Source: UBA11346 sp038060575
Lineage (GTDB): Bacteria > Planctomycetota > UBA11346
Length of the DNA: 64,000 bases
Direction: 5' to 3'
NCBI GenBank assembly: GCA_964652775.1
Contig: CAZZAM010000004.1
Coordinates: 124,001 to 188,000, forward strand
The notes beneath the pieces were generated by a model. That model did no database searches and had not been told where the DNA came from. It was given only the letters and a program-made list of their open reading frames with translations. Position 1 is the stretch's first letter. Each line of letters opens with the position of its first letter. This document shows, piece by piece, positions 47,962-57,363 of the stretch. The position numbers and the translations under genes were made by a program.

Positions 47962-50900
47962 GCTTCACCGGAGTATTCATTCAGCGCCCAGTCATGACCA
48001 CGCTGGTCATGATCGCTATTTTAGGGGCTGGCCTCATTGGCTGGTCGCGCTTACCGATCAGTGATTTGCCAAAGATCGATTATCCCACCATCTCAATTTC
48101 GGCTTCGCTGCCCGGGGCAGATCCAGAAACCATGGCGGCGACCGTTGCTGTGCCATTAGAGCGTCAAATCGCCGCTGTCTCCGGTGTCGATTCCCTGTCG
48201 TCGACAAGTTCACAGGGAACGACGCAGATCACCGTCCAGTTCCTACTTGAGCGGGACATTGACTCGGCTGCCCAGGATATCCAAGCCGCTATTTCTCGCG
48301 CACTCAAGCAGTTGCCACCAGAAATGACAGCGCCGCCGACTTGGCAGAAGGTCAACCCAGCAGATCTTCCGATCTTATTGATCGCACTCCACTCATCCAC
48401 CTTGCCCATGTCGCAGCTGAATGCTTACGCGGACACATTGATCGCGCAGCGATTGTCAATGGTGAACGGAGTTGCCCAAGTATCGGTGTTCGGGAACTAC
48501 AAAAGTGCTGTACGAATCAAGCTTGACCCCGATCGCCTGGCTGGCCGCAATATATCCATTGATGAGGTCGCGTCGGCAGTTGATCACGAGAACTCTAATC
48601 ATCCATTAGGCACATTGTGGGGCGCGAACAAGACCTGGACCATGCACACCAATGCAGGGCTAAAGAATGCCGATGATTTCAAGGTCCTTACCGTCGCGTG
48701 GCGCAATGGATCGCCGGTCAAGCTGAGTGAGGTGGCAAAGGTCATCGACGGCTACCAGAACGTGAAAACAGCAGCGTGGTTTAATGACATACGGGCAATC
48801 GGTCTCGCCATCTATCGTCAACCAGGCAGCAACACAATCGCCATTGTCGATGCGATTCGTGAGTTGCTCCCGGAGATTCGCCAGCGCTTGCCCAAACAGG
48901 CTGAGTTACAAACGAATATCGACCGATCACTGCCCATCCGCGCCTCGATAGCAGAGGTTCAGTTCACGCTCATCCTCACCGCCGTACTTGTTGTATTGGT
49001 TATCTTTGTCTTTTTGCGCCGCTTGTCGGCCACGCTCATTCCGGCGTTGTCGCTGCCGTTGTCATTGATCGGAACCTTTGCCGTCTTGTCGGCAATGAAT
49101 TATAGTATCGACAACATCTCCATGGTGGCATTGGTGTTGGTGACTGGATTCGTGGTCGATGATGCCATTGTTGTGCTGGAGAACATTGTTCGACGCATGG
49201 AGACGGGCGAATCGGCGCAGCAAGCGGCACTGAAAGGTTCACAGCAGATCGCATTCACGGTCCTCTCAATGACGCTGTCGTTGATGGCTGTATTCATCCC
49301 GGTCATGTTCATGAGTGGTGTGCTTGGGCGTTTGTTTCAAGAATTTGCTGTCACCGTCATGGTGGCCATCGCCATTTCAGGCTTCGTTTCCTTGACCTTG
49401 ATACCAATGATGTGCAGTCGGATGCTGCGTCCTATGCCACGGCATCCTGGGCGTTTGTATCAACTGGGTGAACATTGGTTCGATGCTTGGAAATCCTGGT
49501 ATGCATGGACTCTAGATCGGGCATTGGCGCATCGTCGTTGGGTGTTGGCAACACTCATTGCATCCTTCGTCCTGGTCTGGTATCTACTAGGCCTAGTTCC
49601 GCGCGGTATGATTCCCAATGAGGACATCGGTCAAATCCGCCTGCAAACCGAATTCGCAGCTGACTCATCGTTCGAGGACATGGTTACCAAACAGTGCGCG
49701 GTCGCAGCTATCGTGCAAAAGAATGCGCATATCCGGTCATTTCTTTCCAGTGTCGGTTCCAGTCAGAGTAATCAGGGAACAATGTTTATTCGCTTGAAAG
49801 ATGCTCCCGAGCGAAAGGCGCCTCCGGAGATGGTCATTGCTCAATTGCGCAAAGAGTTGTCCGGTGTGGTTGGGGTCAAGATTTCGCCACAAATCATTCC
49901 GCCGATTCGTATTGGCGCCAGGCTCAGCAAGGCGCAATTCCAATACACCCTGCAGGGAACCGACACCAGCGAGCTCTATGCGGCAACGAATGCATTAATG
50001 GGGAGACTAGATAACGTTAAGGAGATCACTGACGTTTCATCTGATTTACAACTCGACTATCCCCGGGTGAACATCGCCATCGACCGTGATCGTGCTGCGT
50101 CGCTGGGTGTCTCTGCTAAGCGCATTGAGACTACCCTGGGTATGGCCTATGGAGGTCGACAGATCTCAACGATCTACACTGATGCTGATCAGTTCAGTGT
50201 CATTCTGGAAGTAGATGCCGCTCATCAAGTGAACACGGCCAAGCTGGCGGAACTACGCATCCGCCCAGATCTATTTCCAAGTAACGCGTTGGTTCAACTC
50301 GCTACGATCGCTACGATCACGACCGGCGTCGGTCCAATCTCCATCAACCATCAAGGCCAGCTGCCAGCAGTTACACTCGCGTTCAATCTCCGCGATGGCG
50401 TTTCCTTAGGGACGGCCGTTGATCGAATTCAAGCGTGCGCTGCGCAGGTGTTGCCGGCATCAGTTTCCGGAGCCTTCACTGGTGCTGCACAAGCCTATCA
50501 GACTTCGTTGGCCAGTATGGGCATTTTGCTGCTGCTTTCCATCGCGGTGATTTATCTCGTTCTCGGCATATTGTACGAGAGCTTTATTCATCCGCTGACC
50601 ATTCTGAGCGGATTGCCCTCGGCCGGCATCGGTGCGTTGCTTGCGTTGCTGATTTTTCGCAACGAGCTGAACGTCTACAGCTTCATCGGTATCATTATGC
50701 TGGTCGGCATCGTCAAGAAAAACGCGATTATGATGATCGATTTCGCCATTGAGGCCCGCAAAGAGCGTGGACTAGATGCGATGCAGGCGATTCGCGAAGG
50801 TTGTCTCGCGCGGTTTCGGCCGATCATGATGACCACCGTCGCTGCGTTGGCTGGCGCTCTGCCACTGGCAATCGGAATCGGCACGGTGTCCCATTCACGC

Positions 50901-51041
50901 CAGTCACTTGGTATTGCCGTGGTTGGCGGCTTAATTATCTCTCAATTTATCACGCTGTATCTTACTCCGGTTATTTACGTGTATTTGGATCGGCTCCAAG
51001 TCTGGATTCAGAGGCGGGTTTGGCTGCATGCTCGGGAGTAA
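47958..51041 (+). CDS. RND multidrug efflux pump, AcrB/MdtBC type
   Basis: A 1027-residue proton-driven pump with 12 helices and two large periplasmic loops. The start MSFTGVFIQRPVMTTLVMIAI is typical of the family. TM4 carries the proton-relay pair in GFVVDDAIVVLENIVRRME, and the second half has the Lys in MLVGIVKKNAIMMIDFA followed by ARFRPIMMTTVAALAGALPLA. It is closest to the MdtB/MdtC branch by its short loops and lack of AcrB-specific inserts, though this is judged by eye. It exports drugs, bile-type amphiphiles or cell metabolites with the adaptor encoded upstream. Confidence 0.94.
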   Translation: MSFTGVFIQRPVMTTLVMIAILGAGLIGWSRLPISDLPKIDYPTISISASLPGADPETMAATVAVPLERQIAAVSGVDSLSSTSSQGTTQITVQFLLERDIDSAAQDIQAAISRALKQLPPEMTAPPTWQKVNPADLPILLIALHSSTLPMSQLNAYADTLIAQRLSMVNGVAQVSVFGNYKSAVRIKLDPDRLAGRNISIDEVASAVDHENSNHPLGTLWGANKTWTMHTNAGLKNADDFKVLTVAWRNGSPVKLSEVAKVIDGYQNVKTAAWFNDIRAIGLAIYRQPGSNTIAIVDAIRELLPEIRQRLPKQAELQTNIDRSLPIRASIAEVQFTLILTAVLVVLVIFVFLRRLSATLIPALSLPLSLIGTFAVLSAMNYSIDNISMVALVLVTGFVVDDAIVVLENIVRRMETGESAQQAALKGSQQIAFTVLSMTLSLMAVFIPVMFMSGVLGRLFQEFAVTVMVAIAISGFVSLTLIPMMCSRMLRPMPRHPGRLYQLGEHWFDAWKSWYAWTLDRALAHRRWVLATLIASFVLVWYLLGLVPRGMIPNEDIGQIRLQTEFAADSSFEDMVTKQCAVAAIVQKNAHIRSFLSSVGSSQSNQGTMFIRLKDAPERKAPPEMVIAQLRKELSGVVGVKISPQIIPPIRIGARLSKAQFQYTLQGTDTSELYAATNALMGRLDNVKEITDVSSDLQLDYPRVNIAIDRDRAASLGVSAKRIETTLGMAYGGRQISTIYTDADQFSVILEVDAAHQVNTAKLAELRIRPDLFPSNALVQLATIATITTGVGPISINHQGQLPAVTLAFNLRDGVSLGTAVDRIQACAAQVLPASVSGAFTGAAQAYQTSLASMGILLLLSIAVIYLVLGILYESFIHPLTILSGLPSAGIGALLALLIFRNELNVYSFIGIIMLVGIVKKNAIMMIDFAIEARKERGLDAMQAIREGCLARFRPIMMTTVAALAGALPLAIGIGTVSHSRQSLGIAVVGGLIISQFITLYLTPVIYVYLDRLQVWIQRRVWLHARE

Positions 51042-51113
51042 CAGGCCTGCCTTGATCTGGTCCTAGATTTGACTTAGCTTCAACTCGGCCACCGCCATCA
51101 TACAGGTAGCAGC

Positions 51114-52037
51114 ATGACCGCCTCGGAACCTCCAGCATTCGAAATGGACATGGGCGAGGAGCCTGCGGCCAAGCCAGCCAGCGACCGAATAGCGCCCGCT
51201 GATCAGATAAGCACTCAGGAACGCGACGAGCACCGCCGACTGAGCGAACTGCGCACACAAATGGTTGCCCACATGGATGAATCGCGGCAAATCCAGAATT
51301 TTATTAATCTGGATGCGCTAGCGCTTGCTGGGCTATGCGGTCAGGGTCTATGTGCAGCCCTCAGGGTCGATTCCTGGGCTGGCTGGGTACCGATGGCGTT
51401 CCTGGCTACGTTGGCCTCGCTCGCTTGGGTTGTGTGGATGTGGCGACGCACGCTCAACCCAATTCTCAAGATGGCCGCCTTGCCGCTTCCCCTCGATGAC
51501 ACTTCTGCATCGCGTAGCTTTTCCCTCGATGCCGCCCAACGCGATCAGGCACGCAAACGACGTGAACAAGACATCACCAACATTGAACTCTGCGTTAATG
51601 AACTATCGGTGCTCAGACCACGACTGCGTGGCGCAGTTCGCGGTGCGTGCTGGGGTGCAGTCTGCGGATGGGTCATCGGATTCATGTCCCCGGCAGGCAT
51701 TGTTCTGTTAGCTGGATCTGCCGCAGCCGGGGTAGCATCCGCCAGCTTTTGGTTTGCTGCCAAGGGTACCTGGTCCATGCAGCTGATTCGTCAGATCATA
51801 TTGTTTGGCGTTCCTGGCGTCGCTCTCGTGGTGAGTCTTGCTTGTGGCCATCGCACGTTGTGGCCTGGTGCTTGGCCTATCATCGGCATGGCCATAGTCG
51901 TCGCCGCAGGGTGGCATAAGCAGCGAGAACTTTTGCGGCTCAGTAAACTTGTTCCGGCTGACGGGATTCCAGATTATCCTGCTTCGAAAAACGCAGATCC
52001 GGTTAGCGGGGACGCGCAAAAAGAAGCAGATCACTAG
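51114..52037 (+). CDS. Predicted membrane protein of unknown function
   Basis: A 307-residue protein I do not recognise. An acidic N-terminus (1-45) is followed by helices at about 66-80 and 85-105, a charged middle part with QRDQARKRREQDITNIELCVNEL (likely coiled coil) and further helices at about 185-220 and 225-265. Its 3' end overlaps the minus-strand lipoprotein gene by 35 bases (52003-52037), tail to tail. Confidence 0.65.
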   Translation: MTASEPPAFEMDMGEEPAAKPASDRIAPADQISTQERDEHRRLSELRTQMVAHMDESRQIQNFINLDALALAGLCGQGLCAALRVDSWAGWVPMAFLATLASLAWVVWMWRRTLNPILKMAALPLPLDDTSASRSFSLDAAQRDQARKRREQDITNIELCVNELSVLRPRLRGAVRGACWGAVCGWVIGFMSPAGIVLLAGSAAAGVASASFWFAAKGTWSMQLIRQIILFGVPGVALVVSLACGHRTLWPGAWPIIGMAIVVAAGWHKQRELLRLSKLVPADGIPDYPASKNADPVSGDAQKEADH

Positions 52038-52890
52038 GTTGCGGATCAACAGCCAACACCATGCGTTTTGGGGCCGCACCGAGCAGTAATGCAACTGGGA
52101 CGCCCGGAAGTCGCCAATCAACACTGAGGGAAGGATCTCCCGAGCGCAGCCAGCGCATGTCGTTCTGCCAGTCAGTCGCCGCCGCTGCGGCCGCAAGCAT
52201 ATTGCCCGCAGTGATAATGACGACGAGTTGAACGCTCCTGCCTATCAGCGCCTGCTTGTATGGCTCGAGCCATTCCCGCGCGCTGGCATCTGGGGCACCA
52301 ATAAAGCAGACCAGCACGGGATTGTCGGCTAGTGAATCCGGCCCAACGGGCATTCCTGGAATTGACGGAGCGGTGTTGCCAACCAACTCATAAAACTCGA
52401 CCAACTTCAGCAAACCGGCAACTGGATATTTTTCATCGATGCGTGCAGCTAGGTTTTTTGCTTCAATCGTTCGACCAAGTCGTAACAGCGCACGGATTCG
52501 CAGTTCGGATGCCGGATAGCCACGAAAGGCGTCTATTGAAAGCCGCTCCAGTCGATCCAGCATAGACAATGTACGATCAGGTCCGTTAGCTCCACCATGG
52601 TTCAAGGTCCATGCCGCAAGTTGAAACAGTGGCCAGCTTTCGTGGCGGGTACCCTGGCATTGGGCCAAATCATGCTCGAGTCGAGGCCCGAAGGCGATTT
52701 CAGCCGCGCGCTTTTTCGGACCGGTCAGGTCCCTGAGCGCCTGTAGATCAGATTCTAATTTTTTAGCAGTCGCTTCAGCTACTGTGCTTTCGCTCGCCGA
52801 TGCAGGCGGCAATCGTCGATCCGCACATCCCCCGAGTAGCACAGCGCATAACCCCATTGTTTGCATTGAAGAAAGCAGAGCACGACGCAT
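52003..52890 (-). CDS. Predicted lipoprotein of unknown function
   Basis: A 295-residue protein from ATG 52890; 52929 is an alternative start. The signal ends in the lipobox LLGGC. The mature part is helical with a TPR-like middle (GANGPDRTLSMLDRLERLSI, LRLGRTIEAKNLAARI) and a C-terminal alpha/beta region with NPVLVCFIGAPDASAREWL and RSVQLVVIITAG that resembles a thioredoxin-like or TlpA-like fold, though no CxxC is present. Function not known. Confidence 0.62.
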   Translation of the reverse strand: MRRALLSSMQTMGLCAVLLGGCADRRLPPASASESTVAEATAKKLESDLQALRDLTGPKKRAAEIAFGPRLEHDLAQCQGTRHESWPLFQLAAWTLNHGGANGPDRTLSMLDRLERLSIDAFRGYPASELRIRALLRLGRTIEAKNLAARIDEKYPVAGLLKLVEFYELVGNTAPSIPGMPVGPDSLADNPVLVCFIGAPDASAREWLEPYKQALIGRSVQLVVIITAGNMLAAAAAATDWQNDMRWLRSGDPSLSVDWRLPGVPVALLLGAAPKRMVLAVDPQPSDLLLFARPR

Positions 52891-52929
52891 GTGCTGCACT
52901 AAGATTCCTGATTTATCCGATGTATTCAT

Positions 52930-53277
52930 AACTGGTAGGTTGCGGCACGTTAGGTTCGCTTATCGCTCCGCAAAATGAAATCCGCAATGACCAGATACGC
53001 GCTGCTTCCAGGTGTTGTGTTACGTCGATGCAAGGGCCCCGGGTTTTTCATTCAGCCCACTGTTACATCCGAATCATCCTGTTCTCTTGTTACAATTTGC
53101 ATGGAGAGTGAGGCCACGTCCGGATCCGGTGAGTTTGATTACTTGTTGAACGAGGGTGCGGTTGGTTTGCTCAGTTCAGACACTCTCCCCCGCTTGTTGC
53201 CAGCGCTTATTTTCCTGCTCAGGCAATCCCTGGACTTTTTCGCACATTGCTATATCAATCCATCACGATAATACGAT
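52930..53277. other. Non-coding gap before metF
   Basis: A 348-base stretch between the lipoprotein gene and metF. A 98-codon open frame (52975-53271) has no ribosome site and no protein-like pattern, so I leave it out. I looked for a SAM or cobalamin riboswitch before metF and could not find the conserved cores. AT-rich sequence at about 53245-53277 is a possible promoter area without clear boxes. Confidence 0.4.
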
Positions 53278-54162
53278 ATGACACATCTCGCCGCATTATT
53301 CAAGCAAACTGAAAAGACGTTGTCCTTTGAGTTTTTCCCGCCTAAGGACGAGCGTGCCTGGTATACGCTTGAGGACACGATCGAACAATTGGTGCAATTG
53401 GGTCCACATTTTGTGTCAGTAACCTATGGCGCAGGGGGCAGTACCAGGGCGAAGACCAGGGAAATCATCGAGCATATCCAGGGTAAAACCGGCGTTATAG
53501 CCATGGCTCATTTGACGTGTGTGAATGCTACCCGAGCAGAGTTAAACAACCTCTTAGACGAATACGCTGCTGCTGGGATCAGAAATTTACTCGCCCTGCG
53601 CGGCGACCCACCAAAGGGGCAAAAGCATTTCATTCCCACCGATGGCGGGTGTGTCCATGCAACGGACTTGATTGCTCTTATTCAGCAGCGAGGTGATTTC
53701 ACGACGCTGTGTGCCGCATTTCCAGAACGACACCCAGAAGCCGTATCACGCGAAGCAGACTGGGCCCATCTGACGACCAAGTTGTCACAAGGTGCCTGCG
53801 CCGCCATCACCCAAATGATTTTTGAGCCGAAACCCTGGATCGACATGGTGGCGCATGTCACCACAGCACTGGGCAGAAAACCACGGATCATTCCCGGCAT
53901 CCAGCCGATAACTGATTTCCATGCTTGGCTCCGCTTCAGCGAGCGTTGTGGCGCGATCGTTCCACCGGCACTGCGCGCCCGCTTGGAACCGTTAGCCGGT
54001 GATCGGGTTGCCATGCGCAAGGCAGGGATTGCAGCGACGATCGAACTTTGCCGCCAACTTCTCGAAGCCGGAGCGCCCGGTTTGCACCTGTACGCGCATA
54101 ATCGTTCGACTGCGGCTGCCGAGATCGTCACTGCTTTGCGTGGATCTAGGCACTTGGACTGA
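53278..54162 (+). CDS. metF: Methylenetetrahydrofolate reductase
   Basis: A 294-residue FAD enzyme that reduces 5,10-methylene-THF to 5-methyl-THF for methionine synthesis. Signs: LSFEFFPPKDERAW at 15-28 (with the active Glu), FVSVTYGAGGSTRAKT (44-59), HLTCVNATRAEL, LLALRGDPPKGQ and the late FEPKPWIDMV and PGIQPITDF segments. Length is that of bacterial MetF. It lies 52 bases upstream of hisS on the same strand. Confidence 0.96.
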   Translation: MTHLAALFKQTEKTLSFEFFPPKDERAWYTLEDTIEQLVQLGPHFVSVTYGAGGSTRAKTREIIEHIQGKTGVIAMAHLTCVNATRAELNNLLDEYAAAGIRNLLALRGDPPKGQKHFIPTDGGCVHATDLIALIQQRGDFTTLCAAFPERHPEAVSREADWAHLTTKLSQGACAAITQMIFEPKPWIDMVAHVTTALGRKPRIIPGIQPITDFHAWLRFSERCGAIVPPALRARLEPLAGDRVAMRKAGIAATIELCRQLLEAGAPGLHLYAHNRSTAAAEIVTALRGSRHLD

Positions 54163-54214
54163 TCCAGAGCGCTGGTTGATCCAGCGTTGGCCAAGCGCAT
54201 CCTCTGGTCCTCCC

Positions 54215-55513
54215 ATGAGTACCATCGACCTAGAGCCCGTAAAAGGCACACGCGATTTCTATCCGGAAGATCTCCGTTTCAGGAATTGGCTATTCGCCCA
54301 CATGCGTGCCGTCGCACAGTCATTTGGCTACGAAGAATATGACGCATGTGTGCTAGAACACGCCGATCTGTATATCCGCAAGGCAGGGGACGAGGTCACT
54401 AAGCAACTCTATGAATTCAAGGACAAGGGCGATCGTCATCTAGCTTTGCGCCCGGAATTAACACCGTCCCTGGCGCGCATGGTGATGGCCAAGGGAGCAT
54501 CTCTAGCGTTGCCGGTGCGCTGGTTTTCTATCCCGCAGTGCTTCCGCTACGAGGCACCACAACGCGGACGGACACGGGAACACTTCCAATGGAATATGGA
54601 TGCCGTCGGAATCGCTTCGATGGCTGCGGAGGCCGAACTATTGGCCGCCCAGGCCGAGCTGTGTCGTCGTGTGGGATTGAAGCTGGAGCGCAACGCTGAA
54701 CCGGAAGCTATCTGGCGGGTATCAAACCGCATGGTCCTTGGGCATTTCCTCGAAAAACTCGGTGTAGTTGGCGATCGATTTGCGCAGGTCTGTGTTTGTA
54801 TCGATAAGCGTGGGAAAATTCCCGATGCTGCCTTGCTCGAATCCTTGAGCAGTATAGGCATTGATGATTCCGGCTGTAAGCAACTGCTCGAATTATTAAA
54901 CGTACGTGGGCTAGAGCAATTGTCTCAGTTGGTCCCTGCTGATAACCCTGGGCTACTACAATTACGCGAGCTGTTGGATCTGGCCGCAAGTTGGAACATT
55001 GAACATCTGATCCGCATCGACCTGTCGGTTATTCGTGGACTCAGCTATTACACAGGAACGGTATGGGAGGTATTTGCCCAGGCGGGGACCTTCCGTAGAG
55101 CCATTGCCGGGGGTGGACGCTACGATCGGCTATGCGAACAACTTGGTGGAGCGGCCATTCCTATGTCCGGATTTGGCTTTGGCGATGCTGCCATTCGCGA
55201 GGTTCTGATTGAACTTGGGCGTATGCCGGCCCTACCTCGGGCCATTGACGACGTCATCTATCCGATGGGACCGAAGCAATTCAGTATCGCAAATCGCATT
55301 GCAACTTCGTTGCGCGGCGAAGGTCGCGTTGTCTCAGTGGACTACAGTCTGCGTCGATTTAAGCATGCTGTTCAACGGGCGGAAGATGATGGAGCCAAAC
55401 GACTCTTCATCCTCGGTGGTGACGAGGTGGCCAAGGGCCTATGCAAGATGCGGACGCTGGGCGCGGCCCGCGATGAGCGCGATATGCCTTTGTCCACCTG
55501 GGAAATAGCGTGA
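54215..55513 (+). CDS. hisS: Histidyl-tRNA synthetase
   Basis: A 432-residue class II synthetase that charges tRNA-His. Motif 1 region VKGTRDFYPED (9-19), ALRPELTPSLARM, motif 2 FRYEAPQRGRTREHFQWNMD (110-129), the histidine-binding loop IRGLSYYTGTVWEVF and motif 3 AIAGGGRYDRL are present. The loop has GTVWE rather than the RTVFE of E. coli, similar to the organellar and long bacterial type. ATG 54215 is selected because it starts just before the GTRDF motif; no ribosome site is evident. Confidence 0.95.
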   Translation: MSTIDLEPVKGTRDFYPEDLRFRNWLFAHMRAVAQSFGYEEYDACVLEHADLYIRKAGDEVTKQLYEFKDKGDRHLALRPELTPSLARMVMAKGASLALPVRWFSIPQCFRYEAPQRGRTREHFQWNMDAVGIASMAAEAELLAAQAELCRRVGLKLERNAEPEAIWRVSNRMVLGHFLEKLGVVGDRFAQVCVCIDKRGKIPDAALLESLSSIGIDDSGCKQLLELLNVRGLEQLSQLVPADNPGLLQLRELLDLAASWNIEHLIRIDLSVIRGLSYYTGTVWEVFAQAGTFRRAIAGGGRYDRLCEQLGGAAIPMSGFGFGDAAIREVLIELGRMPALPRAIDDVIYPMGPKQFSIANRIATSLRGEGRVVSVDYSLRRFKHAVQRAEDDGAKRLFILGGDEVAKGLCKMRTLGAARDERDMPLSTWEIA

Positions 55514-55596
55514 TCTAAGGGTTTAGTCCGCCCAGGTTTGACGCCATTCCAGACGGTTGCAGCCAGGGCATGGCAACCTAAGGTACGGGGCCAGCC

Positions 55597-57363
55597 ATGC
55601 CGTCTTCAGGCGACCATTTGCCGCCATCAGGCACCTACCGACTTCCCGGCATGAATAAGTCGTCCGGGCGGTCCATGTCCGCACAAATTCGCGAGTTGCT
55701 GCAAAACGATCCAGGTTGGAAAACCTTTACGAGCGACCAGCGACGCTGGGTCTGCCCGTGGTGTCTTGCTGCGATTTCTCGTCGCGCTCAACGCAGCTGG
55801 GAAGATTCGATTGGCGTCCATATGGAGGGGTGTCGTCATTTCGGCGGTGGTAGATTCCAGCCACAGCCACATGCAGCAGTGGCTGCGCAGTTGTCGTACG
55901 AGAACATGGTATGCACCGCAGAGACCGATCCAACGTGGGGAGTCTATGACCCCCAAGGAATCTGGGTTTGCCCAGCTTGCCTGGTGAAGATTGTCGATGT
56001 CCGGATGATAGGTGGTCAGCGAACCCAGTTGACCTTCCGGGCTATGGCCACGCACCTGCAGCGCTGCAAATCATACGGAGCTGGAATTTTGAATCCCGCG
56101 CCCGTTGTACGCGCCGCAGGAGAGCGTCCCGCCGCTGGAGCGGGAGCCATCGACCCGCCTGCCCGGCCAAGTGCAGCATCGGGAACCCCGGTCGCTACGA
56201 ATCGTTCAGGACCGCAAAAAAACCGCGAGCCGTCGGCAAAAAATACAACTCTTCCTTCGGTTGGGACGGCAAAACAAACGCCTTCGGGGAGCATCCCCAT
56301 CGCTGCCGTTGCCGCGCCTGCTAAGGTTGCAAAACAGCGAACGCCGCTTCCGGTTATGGCTCCAGCGCAACTGCGGCCACGTCGATTTGTCGCGCCACCG
56401 CCTAGCTCTGAGAGTAATAAAGTTGATGCGCAGTCTGCACCGTCATCAATTCCACCCATACCGCCACCGCCAAGAGCAGTGCCGCTTTCGCTCAGTCCAC
56501 CTGAGCCAATCAAGTCAGAGGAAACGGAGGCAGAAGCGGATGCTGTTCCTCATGTTCCGAGTTTTGGCTGGATGGACCAAGCGAACTCGGATGCCGAATC
56601 AGAGACGAAAAATTCAGAGCAGCATCTTGAACGAACCGATCTCATGCGCGCCCGCGATTTACAGCAAAACATGTTGGCTGTGGCTCCGCGGCTTCCTGGT
56701 TACACATTCGCCACCCGCTACGAACCATGCGACCATGTTTCTGGTGATTTCTTTTCTTTTGTTCAACTCCTAGATGGTAGAGTCGGATTTGCCATCGGTG
56801 ATGTCAGTGGCCATGGCATGCAGGCTGGCTTGGTTATGTCGATGGCGAAGAAAACCTTGGAAATTTACGGAGAACTAATCCCAGATCCGGTTGAGGTATT
56901 GGCCAAGGTGAACGATGCATTGGCCAGCGACTTGGGCGGTAAAATGTTTGTATCCATGACTTATGCGGTGCTTACACCTTCCGATCGATCGATCAGATGG
57001 GCCCGCGCAGGACATAACCCGACCATGTGCTACAACCGCCATAGTGGGCAAAGCAGTGAAATTCGGCCACCCGGGATGGTCGTTGGCATGAAGGGTGGAC
57101 AAACCTTCCGTGATAGTCTGCAAATGGAGTCAACTCAGTTGCGCACGGGAGATATGTTCCTGCTCTACACTGATGGCGTAACGGAGGCGACCAACGCCCA
57201 GGGTGAAGAATTCGAAACCGCTCGTCTGAGTGAAATTGTTGCAAAATGCGCCACGGAGGGGCCAGAAGCTTTACTGACGCAAATAACAGATCGCCTGCGC
57301 CACTTCCGTGGCACCGTCCCGGTGAACGACGACGTCACGCTCTTGGCGTTGGCGGTTGAATGA
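55597..57363 (+). CDS. SpoIIE/RsbU-type PP2C phosphatase with two N-terminal zinc-finger-like modules
   Basis: A 588-residue protein. Two similar modules come first: RRWVCPWCLAAI...H75-x3-C79 and GIWVCPACLVKI...H153-x3-C157, each C-x2-C then H-x3-C (C53/C56/H75/C79 and C125/C128/H153/C157), fitting two Zn sites. A Pro/Ala-rich linker of about 180 residues follows, then a PP2C/SpoIIE domain (about 349-588) with GYTFATRYEPCDHVSGDFFSF, VGFAIGDVSGHGMQAGLVM and NDDVTLLALAVE, carrying the metal-binding Asp. It should dephosphorylate Ser/Thr on an anti-sigma-antagonist or other regulator. ATG 55654 or 55675 are alternative starts. It overlaps the next phosphatase gene by ATGA. Confidence 0.85.
   Translation: MPSSGDHLPPSGTYRLPGMNKSSGRSMSAQIRELLQNDPGWKTFTSDQRRWVCPWCLAAISRRAQRSWEDSIGVHMEGCRHFGGGRFQPQPHAAVAAQLSYENMVCTAETDPTWGVYDPQGIWVCPACLVKIVDVRMIGGQRTQLTFRAMATHLQRCKSYGAGILNPAPVVRAAGERPAAGAGAIDPPARPSAASGTPVATNRSGPQKNREPSAKNTTLPSVGTAKQTPSGSIPIAAVAAPAKVAKQRTPLPVMAPAQLRPRRFVAPPPSSESNKVDAQSAPSSIPPIPPPPRAVPLSLSPPEPIKSEETEAEADAVPHVPSFGWMDQANSDAESETKNSEQHLERTDLMRARDLQQNMLAVAPRLPGYTFATRYEPCDHVSGDFFSFVQLLDGRVGFAIGDVSGHGMQAGLVMSMAKKTLEIYGELIPDPVEVLAKVNDALASDLGGKMFVSMTYAVLTPSDRSIRWARAGHNPTMCYNRHSGQSSEIRPPGMVVGMKGGQTFRDSLQMESTQLRTGDMFLLYTDGVTEATNAQGEEFETARLSEIVAKCATEGPEALLTQITDRLRHFRGTVPVNDDVTLLALAVE

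Noticed and set aside
50301..50330. Short GCTACGATC repeat inside the RND pump gene
   Set aside because: Two copies of nine bases in coding sequence are not noteworthy.
52975..53271. 98-codon open frame before metF
   Set aside because: No ribosome site, no family pattern and unusual residue composition; the gap is better left non-coding.
52930..53277. Possible SAM riboswitch upstream of metF
   Set aside because: The conserved SAM-I or SAM-II core sequences were not found; GC-rich hairpins alone are not enough.
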